A program made the position numbers and the translations under genes. Below, in pieces: positions 39,961 through 55,515 of a DNA stretch of 64,000 bases (positions are counted from its first letter, which is position 1; each line of letters starts with the position of its first letter). This stretch comes from Ovis canadensis (Eukaryota > Chordata > Mammalia > Artiodactyla > Bovidae). The stretch lies in the NCBI RefSeq assembly GCF_042477335.2, contig NC_091263.1, positions 67,264,501-67,328,500 on the forward strand, given 5' to 3'. The notes under the pieces were generated by a model that was not told the origin of the DNA, searched no databases, and saw only the letters and a program-made list of their open reading frames with translations.

Positions 39961-40231
39961 AGAAGGCAATAGCACCCCACTCCAGTACTCTTGCCTGGAA
40001 AATCCCATGGACAGAGGAGCCTGGTGGGCTGCAGTCCATGGGGTCGCTAAGAGTTGGACACGACTGAGCAACTTCACTTTCATTTTTCACTTTCATGCAT
40101 TGGAGAAGGAAATGGCAACCCACTCCAGTGTTCTTGCCTGGAGAATCCCAGGGAAGGGGGAGCCTGGTGGGCTGCCGTCTATGGGGTCGCACAGAGTCGG
40201 ACACGACTGAAGCGACTTAGCAGCAGCAGCA
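39961..40231 (+). mobile_element. BOV-A2-type SINE with target-site duplication, copy A only
   Basis: A dimeric SINE with an (AGC)n tail is flanked by the 13-bp repeat GCCTCCACATTGG at 39948-39960 and 40232-40244. Copy B has the uninterrupted site near 50377-50389. Confidence 0.93.
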
Positions 40232-42469
40232 GCCTCCACATTGGCTGAGACTCAATATGAGCACTGAGTCCTCCCCAGAGTGTCTCCTGTGGACGACCCT
40301 GGGACATGAAATGTGCTTCTCCTGGGCTCCCCTGACTGGTGGCCCTGGGCAGGCTCCCTACTCTGCTTTCCTCTCGGTGGCATTTTGTGCCCAAGCTTAA
40401 GAGGCTCTGTGTCTTCCCGCTTCCAGCTCCAGGTTTCAGATAGAGCAGTATCAGGAACTGTTTGGTGAGTGAGTAAGTGAAGGGAAAGTGAATACTGACA
40501 TCTCCTCTGTCACCTTAGACCTTTCTCTCAGGGCCTCTCAGCTCATTGCTCTGCCCTCCTTTTCCTTCCCAGGTTGTCTTGTCAAAGAGGGGAAATCCCA
40601 CACGGGAAGCCGATGTTCCAGCCCCTGCTGGAGGAGAAGTCCCAAGCCCTGGGAAGGCTACAACCTCAGTTCGGGTGCAATTTGTTTGCTGATAGTAGAA
40701 TGTTCTTCCTGTGGTGGGCAAGGGATTTCAGTTCGAGTAACTCAGATGTTGAGCATCAGCCTCTAGGTCCTAGAAACATCAGGCATGGCCTCTCAGAAGC
40801 GAGAGCGGCAACCTCCAGTGTAATGGCAGCCACGTTTGCCCTTTCTGGCAAATACACACGGACTTTCTGTTGTGATTAGGAACTAGGCCCTGAGCAGAAA
40901 TAAGATGTGGGGCTCAGGTGGGAGGGAAGAGGTGGTCATTAGGATGACCCTTAGGTCAGGGCTTGGTGGTGGATGGAACCACCCTCTGAAAGAGCTAGGT
41001 AACAGGGAAAGGAGGAGATTGACAGGTAGGAAGTTGAGTTCTAGTAAAAATATTGGGCTTGAAAAGACAAGGACACAAAACCCATAGAAAATGCTGCAGG
41101 CTTCCAGTCATAAGGATTAGTGAGGCATACTGATGTGAGTTTCTAATGCCCAAATTGTGGTTTGAAATAATAATTTTCTACCCACAGAAACCAGGGCTTC
41201 TTGGAGAAATGGCTTGAGTAATATCCAGGAGTGGGCCAGGAAATGTGTGGATTCACCCTGAAATAGCCTGTCACACCAGATGGTGAGCAAGGTCTCCAAA
41301 TGACAAGGATCCTAGGATCATGTCCAAAGGACTCAGGAGCTCAGTAGTGAAGGGTGGCATTTCTGCTAAGTCACACGTGTCCTCCAGCATCTGTGAATCC
41401 GGTCATAGCTCCCTCACTGGCGAGCGCCGCACTCAGTTCACTCAAGACGACACCCTTTTGCAGCAGGTAGCCCGTGTTAAATGTCTGTCTGTCAAGCAGG
41501 AATGTGAAGGCCCAGCCTCTTTGCCTCCTTTCAGGACAACTTGGAAGGGCTTCCTGAAGATCAGCTGAGACCTCAGTTACAACCCCATGACTGCTAAGCT
41601 TCTCCTATTGCCCAGTTCTGCCTCACCTGCCCCCTTCCAGGTGTGAATCCTCCCCAGAGCACTCCTCAACAAACCCTGGCATACAGATCTGTCTCAAAGT
41701 GTGTTTCCAGGGGACTAATCTAGGACCCTTGGCCAGGCCAAGGTAGGACAACCTGACTTTCAGTAAGTGCCCCAGTTACCTATTGCTGTGTGACAAAGCA
41801 CCCTAAGCCCTCATGGTAAAATCATCAGGTTTTGTGGTGATATGTTCTATGAAGCAGCTCTGAGCACTGAATTAGGCAACTCTGAAGAGTTGCTTCTCAG
41901 GCAAATGCAGGATTAGACTCCTGGGAACCTCTGATCACAGCATTTTCACTGAGTGATAAATATGTGACCTTATTTTATGTGTCTTTTTGCTTAAAAGCAC
42001 TTTATTTAATACAGTCTGTTGATTCAGTGCCATTGAACTTGTGGCCAACAGCAGTGTAGTTGATACGTGTGTGGAGGTGTCCTAACGCATCTGTTTTCTC
42101 TGCAATGCACATCCCAGGCTGGAGCGCTCAGGAGTGCTAGACAGCACTGCAACAGTGTGGGCAGGGCCTTTTAAAACAGTGAAACCACCAGCCAATAGCA
42201 CAGAAATGCAAAAATATGGCACTGAGTAGTCTAGGATTAGGACATCCCTTTACCATATGAGAGCTGAAACAAGAAACCCCAACACCACCTTTGGTGACAT
42301 CAACTAAGAACATCACTTCTACTGTATCTGCTATAAAATATCCCGTCATTTTCATTTTTTTCCTCTTATATTTTTGTTTTGAGAAATTTTCTGATATTGT
42401 ACTTTGATCTTCTTGTTTCTTTGTTTGATGTTCATTGAGCTTTTTAGATCCCTGGAGTTATGGGACTTG

Positions 42470-42590
42470 ATGGTCGTGGGTCTGGGTGAACTCCGGGAGA
42501 TGGTGATGGACAGAGAGGCCTGGCGTGCTGCGATTCATGGTGTCGCCAAGAGTCAGACACGACTGAGTGACTGAACTGAACTGAACTGAA
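42470..42590 (+). mobile_element. BovB 3' tail fragment, sense
   Basis: 'gtgaactccgggagatggtg' to 'gtgactgaactgaactgaac'. Absent from the matching position of copy B, where the flank continues without it. Confidence 0.8.
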
Positions 42591-43796
42591 CTGGAGTTAC
42601 AGCTTTTATCATATCTGGAGAGGATTTGCTATTTTTTCTTACAGTATTTTTGTCTCTTGAAACACTTTGGAAGTTCCGTGACCCATATGTCTGTCCCCAG
42701 CTCACAGTGCTCTGTTTCTTTATGCTTTCTTACTGGTGTTTCATTTGTGATTTTTTTTAAATTGTCATGCCTTTGAGTTCATTAGTGGCTTCTAGCTGTT
42801 TATTATGGTGCTAAGCCCATCACAGGGTATGTTTGTCATCTCTCACACGCGGGGTCTCATATCTAGAGCCTGATTGGAGTCCTTTTAATCTTTAGCATGT
42901 CTACCTAAGGTTTGAGTGTGTCTGTAGGACTCAGTCAGACTGGCTTCTTCACTATTCTTGCCTGTGCATTTCACGTTTGTGTCAGTTCCGGGTTGGTTGT
43001 GATTGATTAACTGTTGCCTTGATGGGCTGTATTTTCTCGTTCTTTGAGTGGTGAGTATTAGGTGATTAGATACCAGACATTGTGACCTCTACCTGGTGTC
43101 TCATATTTTCATATTTCCCCAAAGTATTCCTGGGCTTTATTTTGGGGTGCAGTTAAATTCCTTTGAAACTCTCCCCACTGTCTGCCTGCAGTCCTGCCTC
43201 AGGCAGTCAGCAGAGGGTAGTAGGCTTACTCACTCAATCAGCAGTCTGTCCTTTGTGGCCTGATGTCCAGTGTCTTGAAAAGTGTTGTCTCATATTTTTG
43301 TCATTTTTTGGCTTTTTGAGGCAGGAAGGGCAATGCCTATTGGTCTCTCTTGGGCATAGGAGAATTCACAGAGGCATTTAGTAGTATTCTTTAAGGATTA
43401 AACATATGCTTAAGTTGCTTCCCTTTTTTCATTTTGTAATATGTTTTTTCTCTTGTTTTCTAAAACGTTGTCTCTTATTAAGCTTTTCAAAGAACAGAGT
43501 TCAGATTGTGTCAATCCTTTCTTTAATTTTCCTCTATTTTATTTTTTTTTCCTGTTCCTGTTTTCATTATTTCCTCCTTTCTCCCAGACTTTCTCATTGA
43601 GCTTACTCTATGGTTTTTCCCCCATTTTTAGTTGAGTTAGCTCATTTGTTATCCGTTGTCTTTGTTTTCTGATATAGTCATGGGTATAAATTCCTTTCTG
43701 GGACTACTATGGCTGTATCACATGCAATTTCATAGGTAATGCTTTCCTTGGTATTGATCCCCAAAATGTCAAATTTCCCCCATGATTTCCTAATTT

Positions 43797-43834
43797 TACT
43801 ACACTTGATCTTAGCCAAAAGGCCGAGAAGCGAT
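43797..43834 (-). ncRNA. U2 snRNA 5' fragment (38 nt retropseudogene)
   Basis: The minus strand matches nucleotides 1-38 of U2 snRNA with no mismatch as I recall it. A 14-bp repeat ATGATTTCCTAATT flanks it (43782-43795 and 43833-43846). The equivalent sequence upstream of gene 4 (54467-54486) has an uninterrupted single copy, so this is a later insertion. The fragment is too short to be a functional snRNA. Confidence 0.85.
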
Positions 43835-44986
43835 GATTTCCTAATTAAAAAAAAATAATTTCCTAATTTTTAAAAGAGGATCATTATCTAGAGTTTTGGC
43901 TTTCTTTCAGGAAGATTTTTTTTTTTAAGTTGATTTTTATGTTATTGATGCTCATGAACAGAATCAACACATTGGTTCCTTGAGATTATTGATTTTCTTG
44001 AGGGCCTTGATTCTGAAAGTTCTCTATGTGTTCAATAAGAGTGAGTGTTCTTTGTTGGTAGTTGTAAAATTCATCATAGTGCAGTTAGGTCTAGGTGATG
44101 AGTTGTGAGAGTCAAATAGTCTATATATTTGCTTAATTTTGCCTATGTAAGTTGTCAGCTTCCCAAGAGTAGTATATAAGAAGCCCCAGTTCCCATAAGT
44201 TGGTCTCATTTGCTTTACCTTTTAAAGGCTTGTTGTTGCACCCCCTTCTTCATGTCTTGTTCTTACTGTAATTCCTGTTGTCCCTTATACAACCTTTGCC
44301 TGAAATGCTTCATCTAATAACCAAATTGTTACTCCTAGCTTTTTTTTTTTTTGCACCAGTGTGAGCTGGCATTTCCCTTTCTATTCCTTTATTTTCCATG
44401 TGTCTGTATCTCTTTGTATAAATTGGTCTCTTCAGAGAGTCTATTTCTGGACCTTGCGTTTTCCTCCAATATGAAAGTCCTTTTGTTGTTTGATATGGTT
44501 TCCTCATTCACATGTATTGCAGATGCTGCTATATGCAGACTCAAAACTGCTGTTTTCCCCTGTATTTTCTGTTTACCATACTTTCTTCTTCTTTTTAAAA
44601 AAATCTTTAAATCATTCATTGGGCAGATTGCTTTTCTTTTCTTTTTTTTTTTTGAGAATAAGAACTAAATCTCAGATTATGTTTATTGTATTAGTCAGGA
44701 TACAGTCTGATAATTAGAGATGTGAGGTGAAATATTAATGAAAGCCTAGTTTGAATTATTTTCTTTCTTTTTTAAAGGGCTCCTGTGGTTATATCACGCT
44801 AAGGGATAGAATCCAGACTATCTCTAAGGCGAAGGACTTAGTTATATGTTCAGGGGTCTTAAGAACACGAGTTAGAATAGGTCTTTGTTGAATAAGCCGG
44901 AGGGGAAGATCTTGGAGGAGCCTCTTTGGGATTTGTCCCCAGCCTGGCCGTGTGATCCTGCCAACAGGAGGGCACGCGCAGAGCCT

Positions 44987-45001
44987 CCGCGAGGGGGCGC
45001 T
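44987..45001 (+). promoter_or_regulatory. CTCF/CTCFL-like site, gene 3 promoter
   Basis: CCGCGAGGGGGCGCT followed by GCAGAGCGC, ending 29 bases before the ATG at 45031. Confidence 0.62.
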
Positions 45002-45030
45002 GCAGAGCGCAGAGGCGAGCAGAAGGGCCC

Positions 45031-48728
<3,698 letters not shown>

Positions 48729-49425
48729 TCACCCTGGCCTCTGGATTCAGGAGGACTCTTTATGCCATGGGTTGTGTCTGGTGTTGGCCCTGAGCGTCCT
48801 GGTGGCCCTGTGGTCACCCTGGCCCATACTGCCTCCTGTTTCTGAGTCCCATGCCCGCACTGCCTCTTCCCTCCCACTCCTGCTCCATGCTGTTTCCTCA
48901 AACCCATTTGGGATCCACTGACCCTGTGGAGATCCACATATCAGAGAGTTGGCAGCAGCAGTGAACTCTGGAGGTTTCCCAGGCCACTCCTCCAGGACCC
49001 TTACTCATTCATGCTGCACCATGGCCGCACATTGGAGCCGGGAAGGAGTGGGTGAAAACATCCCGGCTGGATGGACAGTGACCTGTGGTGATGCTTCAGG
49101 AGGCTTTGCCCACATCTTGGAGACCGTCTTCACCTCATCCCTGGCAGCAGCATTATCTGACACTTTATCATATCAGGGCACATGGTGATTGTTGGGAAAC
49201 AGCGAGGCCTCACCACGTCCACATGTGACTCAGCTATCTGGGTTGGCCAGAGGTCCCCTGCTTCCCGACGTGAATCCATCTGTGAGGGTCCAGCCTCTGC
49301 CACACAAGCCTTCCTGGGGCAGCTCAGTCTTGGAACCCCCTTCCCAGTGCTCCAGTGGCCACATCCAGGCACACCCCAAGTTGTGTTGAGACATGAAGGA
49401 GCACGGAGATTTCTGATGTCAACTC

Positions 49426-49431
49426 AATAAA
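49426..49431 (+). other. Polyadenylation signal AATAAA, gene 3
   Basis: Same context as gene 2 ('caactcaataaatgct'); it lies inside the near-identical duplicated block. Confidence 0.7.
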
Positions 49432-49994
49432 TGCTTAGAGAGTCTCTCGTGTTGTGAAGCTCTGCTCTGCTGAAGGTTGTGGGGCTGCATATGACATGCT
49501 GTAGAGAATAGTTTCCCATTGAGCTGAGGGACCTTTCATGGTGTCCATTACTGCTTAGAAAGTGGGAGATGAGGAGCCTGTCCCTGGATGGAAGTCTGCT
49601 GGTGTCTTAGGCAGTGGGTCCAGGGCCTCTTTTAGGCATTAGTGCTCCTCTTGTAGGCGTCAGCACGCTCCAAGCAGGGCTGTTGGAAGTGAGTTTGCAT
49701 GGGAGCCTGGAGGCAGGAGGGCGGAGATGCGGGCGTGACGGGCTCACACAGCCTTGCGCCTCTCGTGCCGCCTCGTAAGGGACATGCCTGGAGGAGACCC
49801 AAAGAGCTGAGTTCTCAGGGGTTAGAATGGAGGGTCTGGCTCTGTGTGTGTGTGTGGCTTCTCAGTCAGCAGGCCTAGGGTCCCATGGTCACCTGGACTG
49901 GCTGCTGATCTTTTCCCAGGCTCTGTGTCCTGTCCACCCATCCTTCCTTGGTCTGTGTTCAAGCTTCCAGATATAAGTGGACCTCAGAGGAACC

Positions 49995-50197
49995 ATGGGC
50001 TTCCCAGGTGGCTCATTGCTAAAGAATCCGCCTGCCAGTGCAGGAGCCGCAGGTTAGATGTTGGGTTGGGAAGATTCCCCTGGAGTAGGAAATGGCAACC
50101 CACTCCAGTATTCTTGCCTGGGAAATCCCCTGGACAGAGGAGCCTGGCAGCTACAGTCCATGGGGTCGCAAAGAGTCCGACATGATTGAGCACACAC
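49995..50197 (+). mobile_element. Bov-tA SINE
   Basis: Copy B partner of the SINE at 39568-39770. Confidence 0.88.
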
Positions 50198-52417
50198 AGT
50201 TACATTCTAGTACTGTTATTTACAGAAATGAAAGTCGTGTGGACTCGGAGGCCTGAGTCTGGCTGTTCCCTGCCATTCTCACCTGCAGCCCTCTTTCAGA
50301 ACACGCTCCCCTGCTCTGTCCAGTGATGTTCTGCTGCTGAGAATGTCAGTACGGCTCCTCATTTCCCGTTCTCTGCCTCCACATTGGCTGAGACTCAAAA
50401 TGAGCACTGAGTCCTTCCCAGAGTGTCTCCTGTGGACGACCCTGGGATGTGAAATGTGCTTCTCCTGGGCTCCCCTGACTGGTGGCCCTGGGCAGGTTCC
50501 CTACTCTGCTTTCCTCTCGGTGGCATTTTGTGCCCAAGCTTAAGAGGCTCTGTGTCTTCCCGCTTCCAGCTCCAGGTTTCAGATAGAGCAGTTTCAGGAA
50601 CTGTTTGGTGAGTGAGTGAGTGAGTGAAGGGAAAGTAAATACTGATGTCTCCTCTGTCACCTTAGACCTTTCTCTCAGGGCCTCTCAGCTCATTGCTCTG
50701 CCCTCCTTTTCCTTCCCAGGTTGTCTTGTCAAAGAGGGGAAATCCCACACGGGAAGCCGATGTTCCAGCCCCTGCTGGAGGAGAAGTCCCAAGCCCTGGG
50801 AAGGCTACAACCTCAGTTCGGGTGCATTTTGTTTGCTGACAGGAGAATGTTCTTCCTATGGTGGGGAAGGGATTTTAGTTCGAGTAACTCAGATGTTGAG
50901 CATCAGCCTCTAGGTCCTAGAAACATCAGGCATGGCCTCTCAGAAGCGAGAGCGGCAACCTCCAGTGTAATGGCAGCCACGTTTGCCCTTTCTGGCAAAT
51001 ACACACGGACTTTCTGTTGTGATTAGGAACTAGGCCCTGAGCAGAAATAAGATGTGGGGCTCAGGTGGGAGGGAAGAGGTGGTCATTAGGATGACCCTTA
51101 GGTCAGGGCTTGGTGGTGGATGGAACCACCCTCTGAAAGAGCTAGGTAACAGGGAGAGGAGGAGATTGACAGGTAGGAAGTGAGTTCTAGTAAAAATATT
51201 GGGCTTGAAAAGACAAGGACACAAAACCCATAGAAAATGCTGCAGGCTTCCAGTCATAAGGATTAGTGAGGCATACTGATGTGAGTTTCTAATGCCCAAA
51301 TTGTGGTTTGAAATAATAATTTTCTACCCACAGAAACCAGGGCTTCTTGGAGAAATGGCTTGAGTAATATCCAGGAGTGGGCCAGGAAATGTGTGGATTC
51401 ACCCTGAAATAGCCTGTCACACCAGATGGTGAGCAAGGTCTCCAAATGACAAGGATCCTAGGATCATGTCCAAAGGACTCAGGAGCTCAGTAGTGAAGGG
51501 TGGCATTTCTGCTAAGTCACACGTGTCCTCCAGCATCTGTGAATCCGGTCATAGCTCCCTCACTGGCGAGCGCCGCACTCAGTTCACTCAAGACGACACC
51601 CTTTTGCAGCAGGTAGCCCATGTTAAATGTCTGTCTGTCAAGCAGGAATGTGAAGGCCCAGCCTCTTTGCCTCCTTTCAGGACAACTTGGAAGGGCTTCC
51701 TGAAGATCAGCTGAGACCTCAGTTACAACCCCATGACTGCTAAGCTTCTCCTATTGCCCAGTTCTGCCTCACCTGCCCCCTTCCAGGTGTGAATCCTCCC
51801 CAGAGCACTCCTCAACAAACCCTGGCATACAGATCTGTCTCAAAGTGTGTTTCCAGGGGACTAATCTAGGACCCTTGGCCAGGCCAAGGTAGGACAACCT
51901 GACTTTCAGTAAGTGCCCCAGTTACCTATTGCTGTGTGACAAAGCACCCTAAGCCCTCATGGTAAAATCATCAGGTTTTGTGGTGATATGTTCTATGAAG
52001 CAGCTCTGAGCACTGAATTAGGCAACTCTGAAGAGTTGCTTCTCAGGCAAATGCAGGATTAGACTCCTGGGAACCTCTGATCACAGCATTTTCACTGAGT
52101 GATAAATATGTGACCTTATTTTATGTGTCTTTTTGCTTAAAAGCACTTTATTTAATACAGTCTGTTGATTCAGTGCCATTGAACTTGTGGCCAACAGCAG
52201 TGTAGTTGATACGTGTGTGGAGGTGTCCTAACGCATCTGTTTTCTCTGCAATGCACATCCCAGGCTGGAGCGCTCAGGAGTGCTAGACAGCACTGCAACA
52301 GTGTGGGCAGGGCCTTTTAAAACAGTGAAATCACCAGCCAATAGCACAGAAATGCAAAAATATGGCACTGAGTAGTCTAGGATTAGGACATCCCTTTACC
52401 ATATGAGAGCTGAAACA

Positions 52418-55270
52418 ACAATGCCCAGCAACATCTTCGGTGACTTCACTGTTTCTATGTCCTGTCATTTTTATCTTTTTCCTCTTACTTTTTCATTCGT
52501 TTTGAGCAACTTGCTTACGTCTTACGTTGATCTTCTTGTCTTCATGTTTCTTTTTTATTTTCGTGTTCAGGGAGCATATTGTAAGATCTCTGAAGTTATA
52601 GTTCTTACCAGATTGGAAAATATATAGCATTATTTCTTTGACTACTTTTGATCCTTCTGGCCTGCTGTCCTTTGGAAGTTCAGTCACACGTGTATTTGTC
52701 CCCAGCTTACAATGCACTTTATGCTCTCGTATCAGTGTTTCATTATGAAATTGTTTTTAATTAAATTGTCCATCTTTGAGTTGCCCAATCAGTTCTTCTG
52801 ATTGTTTATTATAGTGTTAAAGCCATCATCAGTGTACCTTTTTCATCTTCATGCAAATTTTCATGCCTAGAGTCTGATTGGAGTCCTCTTACGTCTTCAG
52901 CATGTCTACCTAAAGTCTAATTGTCTATGTAGGACTCAGTTCTAGTGGCTGTGTTACCGTTCTTGCCTGTGCATTTAACATTTGTGTCAGTTCTGGGTTA
53001 ATTATGATTGTTTCATTAATCCCATGATACGTGGCTAATTGAATGTGGGTGTTAGGTGATTAGATACCAGACATTGTGACCTTTACAATGGTGTTTGATA
53101 TTTTCCTAGAAATATTCTTGGGCTTTATTTTGGCGTGCAGTTAAATTCCTTGGAAACTGATGTCCTCAGGTCTTGTTTTTACCTTTTTTAGCAGGCCTGG
53201 AGTGATTCTCAGTGTAGAGACTGTTCCCTGTTGCTGAGGCAAGACCTTCCTAAATACCCTAGGGAATGTTCTGTGAATCTTGAGTTTTTCCAGTCTGGCA
53301 GATGGACCAGGCACTATTCTTGGTCCCCTGTGGCCTGCAGGCATTCTGATTCGAATCTTCTCAAGAGGTATTTTGTCTGGCTTCGGGTAGCTTCCCAGCC
53401 CAGCATTCAAGGGGGTGCCCTCACTGATCTCTGGAGTTTCAACTTCAGCATCAGTTCTTACAATGAATATTCAGGACTGATTTCCTTTAGGTTGGACTTG
53501 TTTGACCTCCTTGCACTCAAAGGGACTCTCAAGAGTCTTCTCCAACACCACAGTTCAAAAGCATCAATTCTTCAGCTTTCTTTACAGTCCAACTCTCACA
53601 TCCATACATGACTACTGGAAAAACCATAGCTTTGACTAGATGGACCTTTGTTGGCAAAGATATGTCTCTGCTCTTTAATATGCTGTCCAGGTTGGTCATA
53701 GCTTTTCTTCCAAGGAGTAAGTGTCTTTTAATTTCATGGCTGCAGTCACCATCTGCAGTGATTTTGGAGCCCAAGAAAATAAAGTCTATCACTGTTTCCA
53801 CTGTTTCCCCATCTATTTGCCATGAAGTGATGGGACCGGATGCCATGATATTTGTTTTTTGAATGTTGAGTTTTAAGCCAGTTTTTTCACTCTCCTCTTT
53901 CACTTTCATCAAGAGATTCTTTAATTCTTCTTCACTTTCTGCCATAAGGGTGGTATCATCTGCGTATCTCAGGTTATTGATATTTCTCCCAGCAATCTTG
54001 ATTCCAGCTTGTGCTTCATCCAGCCCGGCATTTTGCATGATGTACTTTGCATATAAGTTAAGTAAGCAGGGTGACAATATACAGGCTTGACGTACTCCTT
54101 TCTCAGTTTGGAACCAGTTTGTTGTTCCATGTCTGGGTTCTAATGGTTGCTTCTTGACCTGTGTACAGATTTCTCAAGAAGTAGGTAAGATGGTCTGGTA
54201 TTCCTATCTCTTTAAGAATGTTCCACAGTTTGTTGTGATCTACACAGCCAAAGGCTTTAATGTAGTGAATGAAGCAGAAGTAGATGTTTTTCTGGAACTC
54301 TCTTGCTTTTTCTATGACCCAACAGGTATTGGCAATTTGATCTCTGGTTCCTCTGCCTTTTCTAAATCCAGCTGGAACATCTGGAAGTTCACTGTGGCTG
54401 TATCATATACAATTTCATAGGTAATGCTTTCATTGGTACTGATCTCTAAAATGTCAAATTTCCCTCGTGATTTCCTAATTTTTAAAGGTGCACCTTTATC
54501 TAGAGTTTTGGCTTTTTTTCAGGAATAGAGTATTTTTTAAAGTTGGCTTTAATGTTATTGATGTGTGGCTCATGAATAGTATGTGTATCACATTGGTTCC
54601 TTGAGATTATTGATTTTCCTTAGGGCTTTGATTCTGAAAGTTCCCTATGTGTTCAGTAAGAGTGTTCTCTCTCAGTAGTTGTAAAATTCATCATAGCACT
54701 GTTAGGTCTAGATGATGAGTTATGAGAGTCAAGTAGTCTACATTTTTGCTAATTTTGCCTATGTAAATTGTCAGCTTCCTAAGAGGAGTGTATAAGAAGT
54801 CCCTGTTTCCCATAAATGGGTCCCGTTTGCTTTCCATTTTAAAGGCTGTCATCGTATCCTGTCCTTTATGTCTTGGTCTTACTGTACATAACTCCCTTTG
54901 TCCCTTGTATCATTTTTGCTTTAAACGCTATGATCTAATGATCATATTGCTATACTAGCTTTTGTTTGTTTTGCACCGCATTTCCCTTTCTATTCCTTTA
55001 TTTCCCACCTGTGTGTATCTCTTTGTGTAAGTCTGTCTCTTCAGAGAGTCTGTTTCTGGACCTTGGCTTTTCCTCCAACTTGAAAGTTATGTTGTCTGGT
55101 ATGTTCAATGCATTCACCCTTACTGCAGATGCTACTATATTCAGGCTCAAAACTGCCATCTGTTCCGCACTTTCTGTTTACCTTGTTTCTTTTGATTTTC
55201 TTCTATGTTTCACTGGAGAGATTAGATTGCATCTGTGTGTCTCTTTCTTTTCTTTTTTTTAAAGGGCTAC
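52418..55270 (-). mobile_element. Old L1-like sequence upstream of gene 4
   Basis: Diverged partner of 42273-44760, interrupted by a BovB fragment at 53440-54390. No exon seen. Confidence 0.5.
53440..54390 (-). mobile_element. BovB LINE fragment, antisense
   Basis: Minus frame 53529-54077 carries the RT box YADD within 'LRYADDTTLMAESEEELKN' and continues to 'MYGCESWTVKKAE'. Both ends are truncated. Inserted in the unit upstream of gene 4 but not upstream of gene 3. Confidence 0.93.
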
Positions 55271-55471
55271 CATGTTTAGATCACGCTGAGATATCTAATC
55301 CAGAATATCTCTCCTTTAAGGTGGAGAACTTAATTAAGTCAAAGGCCTTAAGAACACAACCAGAATAGATTGAAGCGCATGGCTGAGGAAGAAGGAAGAT
55401 GTTGGAGGAGCAGCCTTGGGATCCGGCCCTAGCCCTGTGTTCCTGGCAACCGGAAGCCAGATGCGGGGATG

Positions 55472-55486
55472 CCGCGAGGGGGCGCC
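55472..55486 (+). promoter_or_regulatory. CTCF/CTCFL-like site, gene 4 (pseudogene) promoter
   Basis: CCGCGAGGGGGCGCC followed by GCAGAGCGC. The site is intact although the gene body is broken; it ends 29 bases before the lost start codon. Confidence 0.65.
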
Positions 55487-55515
55487 GCAGAGCGCGGAGG
55501 CTGTTAGAGGTGCCC

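Larger units (their letters stand above)
38640..42272 (+). repeat. Near-identical duplicated block, copy A
   Basis: This block, from the gene 2 3' untranslated region to about 42.27 kb, pairs with 49067-52417 with only scattered single-base differences. Allowing for a SINE present only here, both copies are about 3.35 kb. On both sides the homology continues but is clearly more diverged. No gene beyond the protease 3' end is recognised inside it. Open frames such as 40488-40766 and 41320-41568 occur in both copies. Confidence 0.92.
42273..44760 (-). mobile_element. Old L1-like sequence upstream of gene 3
   Basis: AT-rich antisense L1-type sequence. The same stretch occurs, diverged, upstream of gene 4 (52418-55270), and part of it occurs upstream of gene 5 (about 60550-61020). 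It therefore belongs to the tandem repeat unit. No exon seen. Confidence 0.5.
49067..52417 (+). repeat. Near-identical duplicated block, copy B
   Basis: Pairs with 38640-42272. It lacks the BOV-A2 SINE of copy A and keeps the older Bov-tA at 49995-50197. The offset is 10,427 bases at the left end. Confidence 0.92.

Noticed and set aside
40488-41568. Open frames of 82-101 codons kept in both near-identical blocks (40488-41568 and 50620-51714), a possible new gene.
   Set aside because: The frames agree because the blocks are recent copies, not through selection. They have no domain, no good splice context and overlap in several frames.
41627-41640. A possible further CTCF site (minus strand, GGAAGGGGGCAGG) in both duplicate blocks.
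   Set aside because: The 5' part of the core is mismatched and there is no positional logic; too weak to list.
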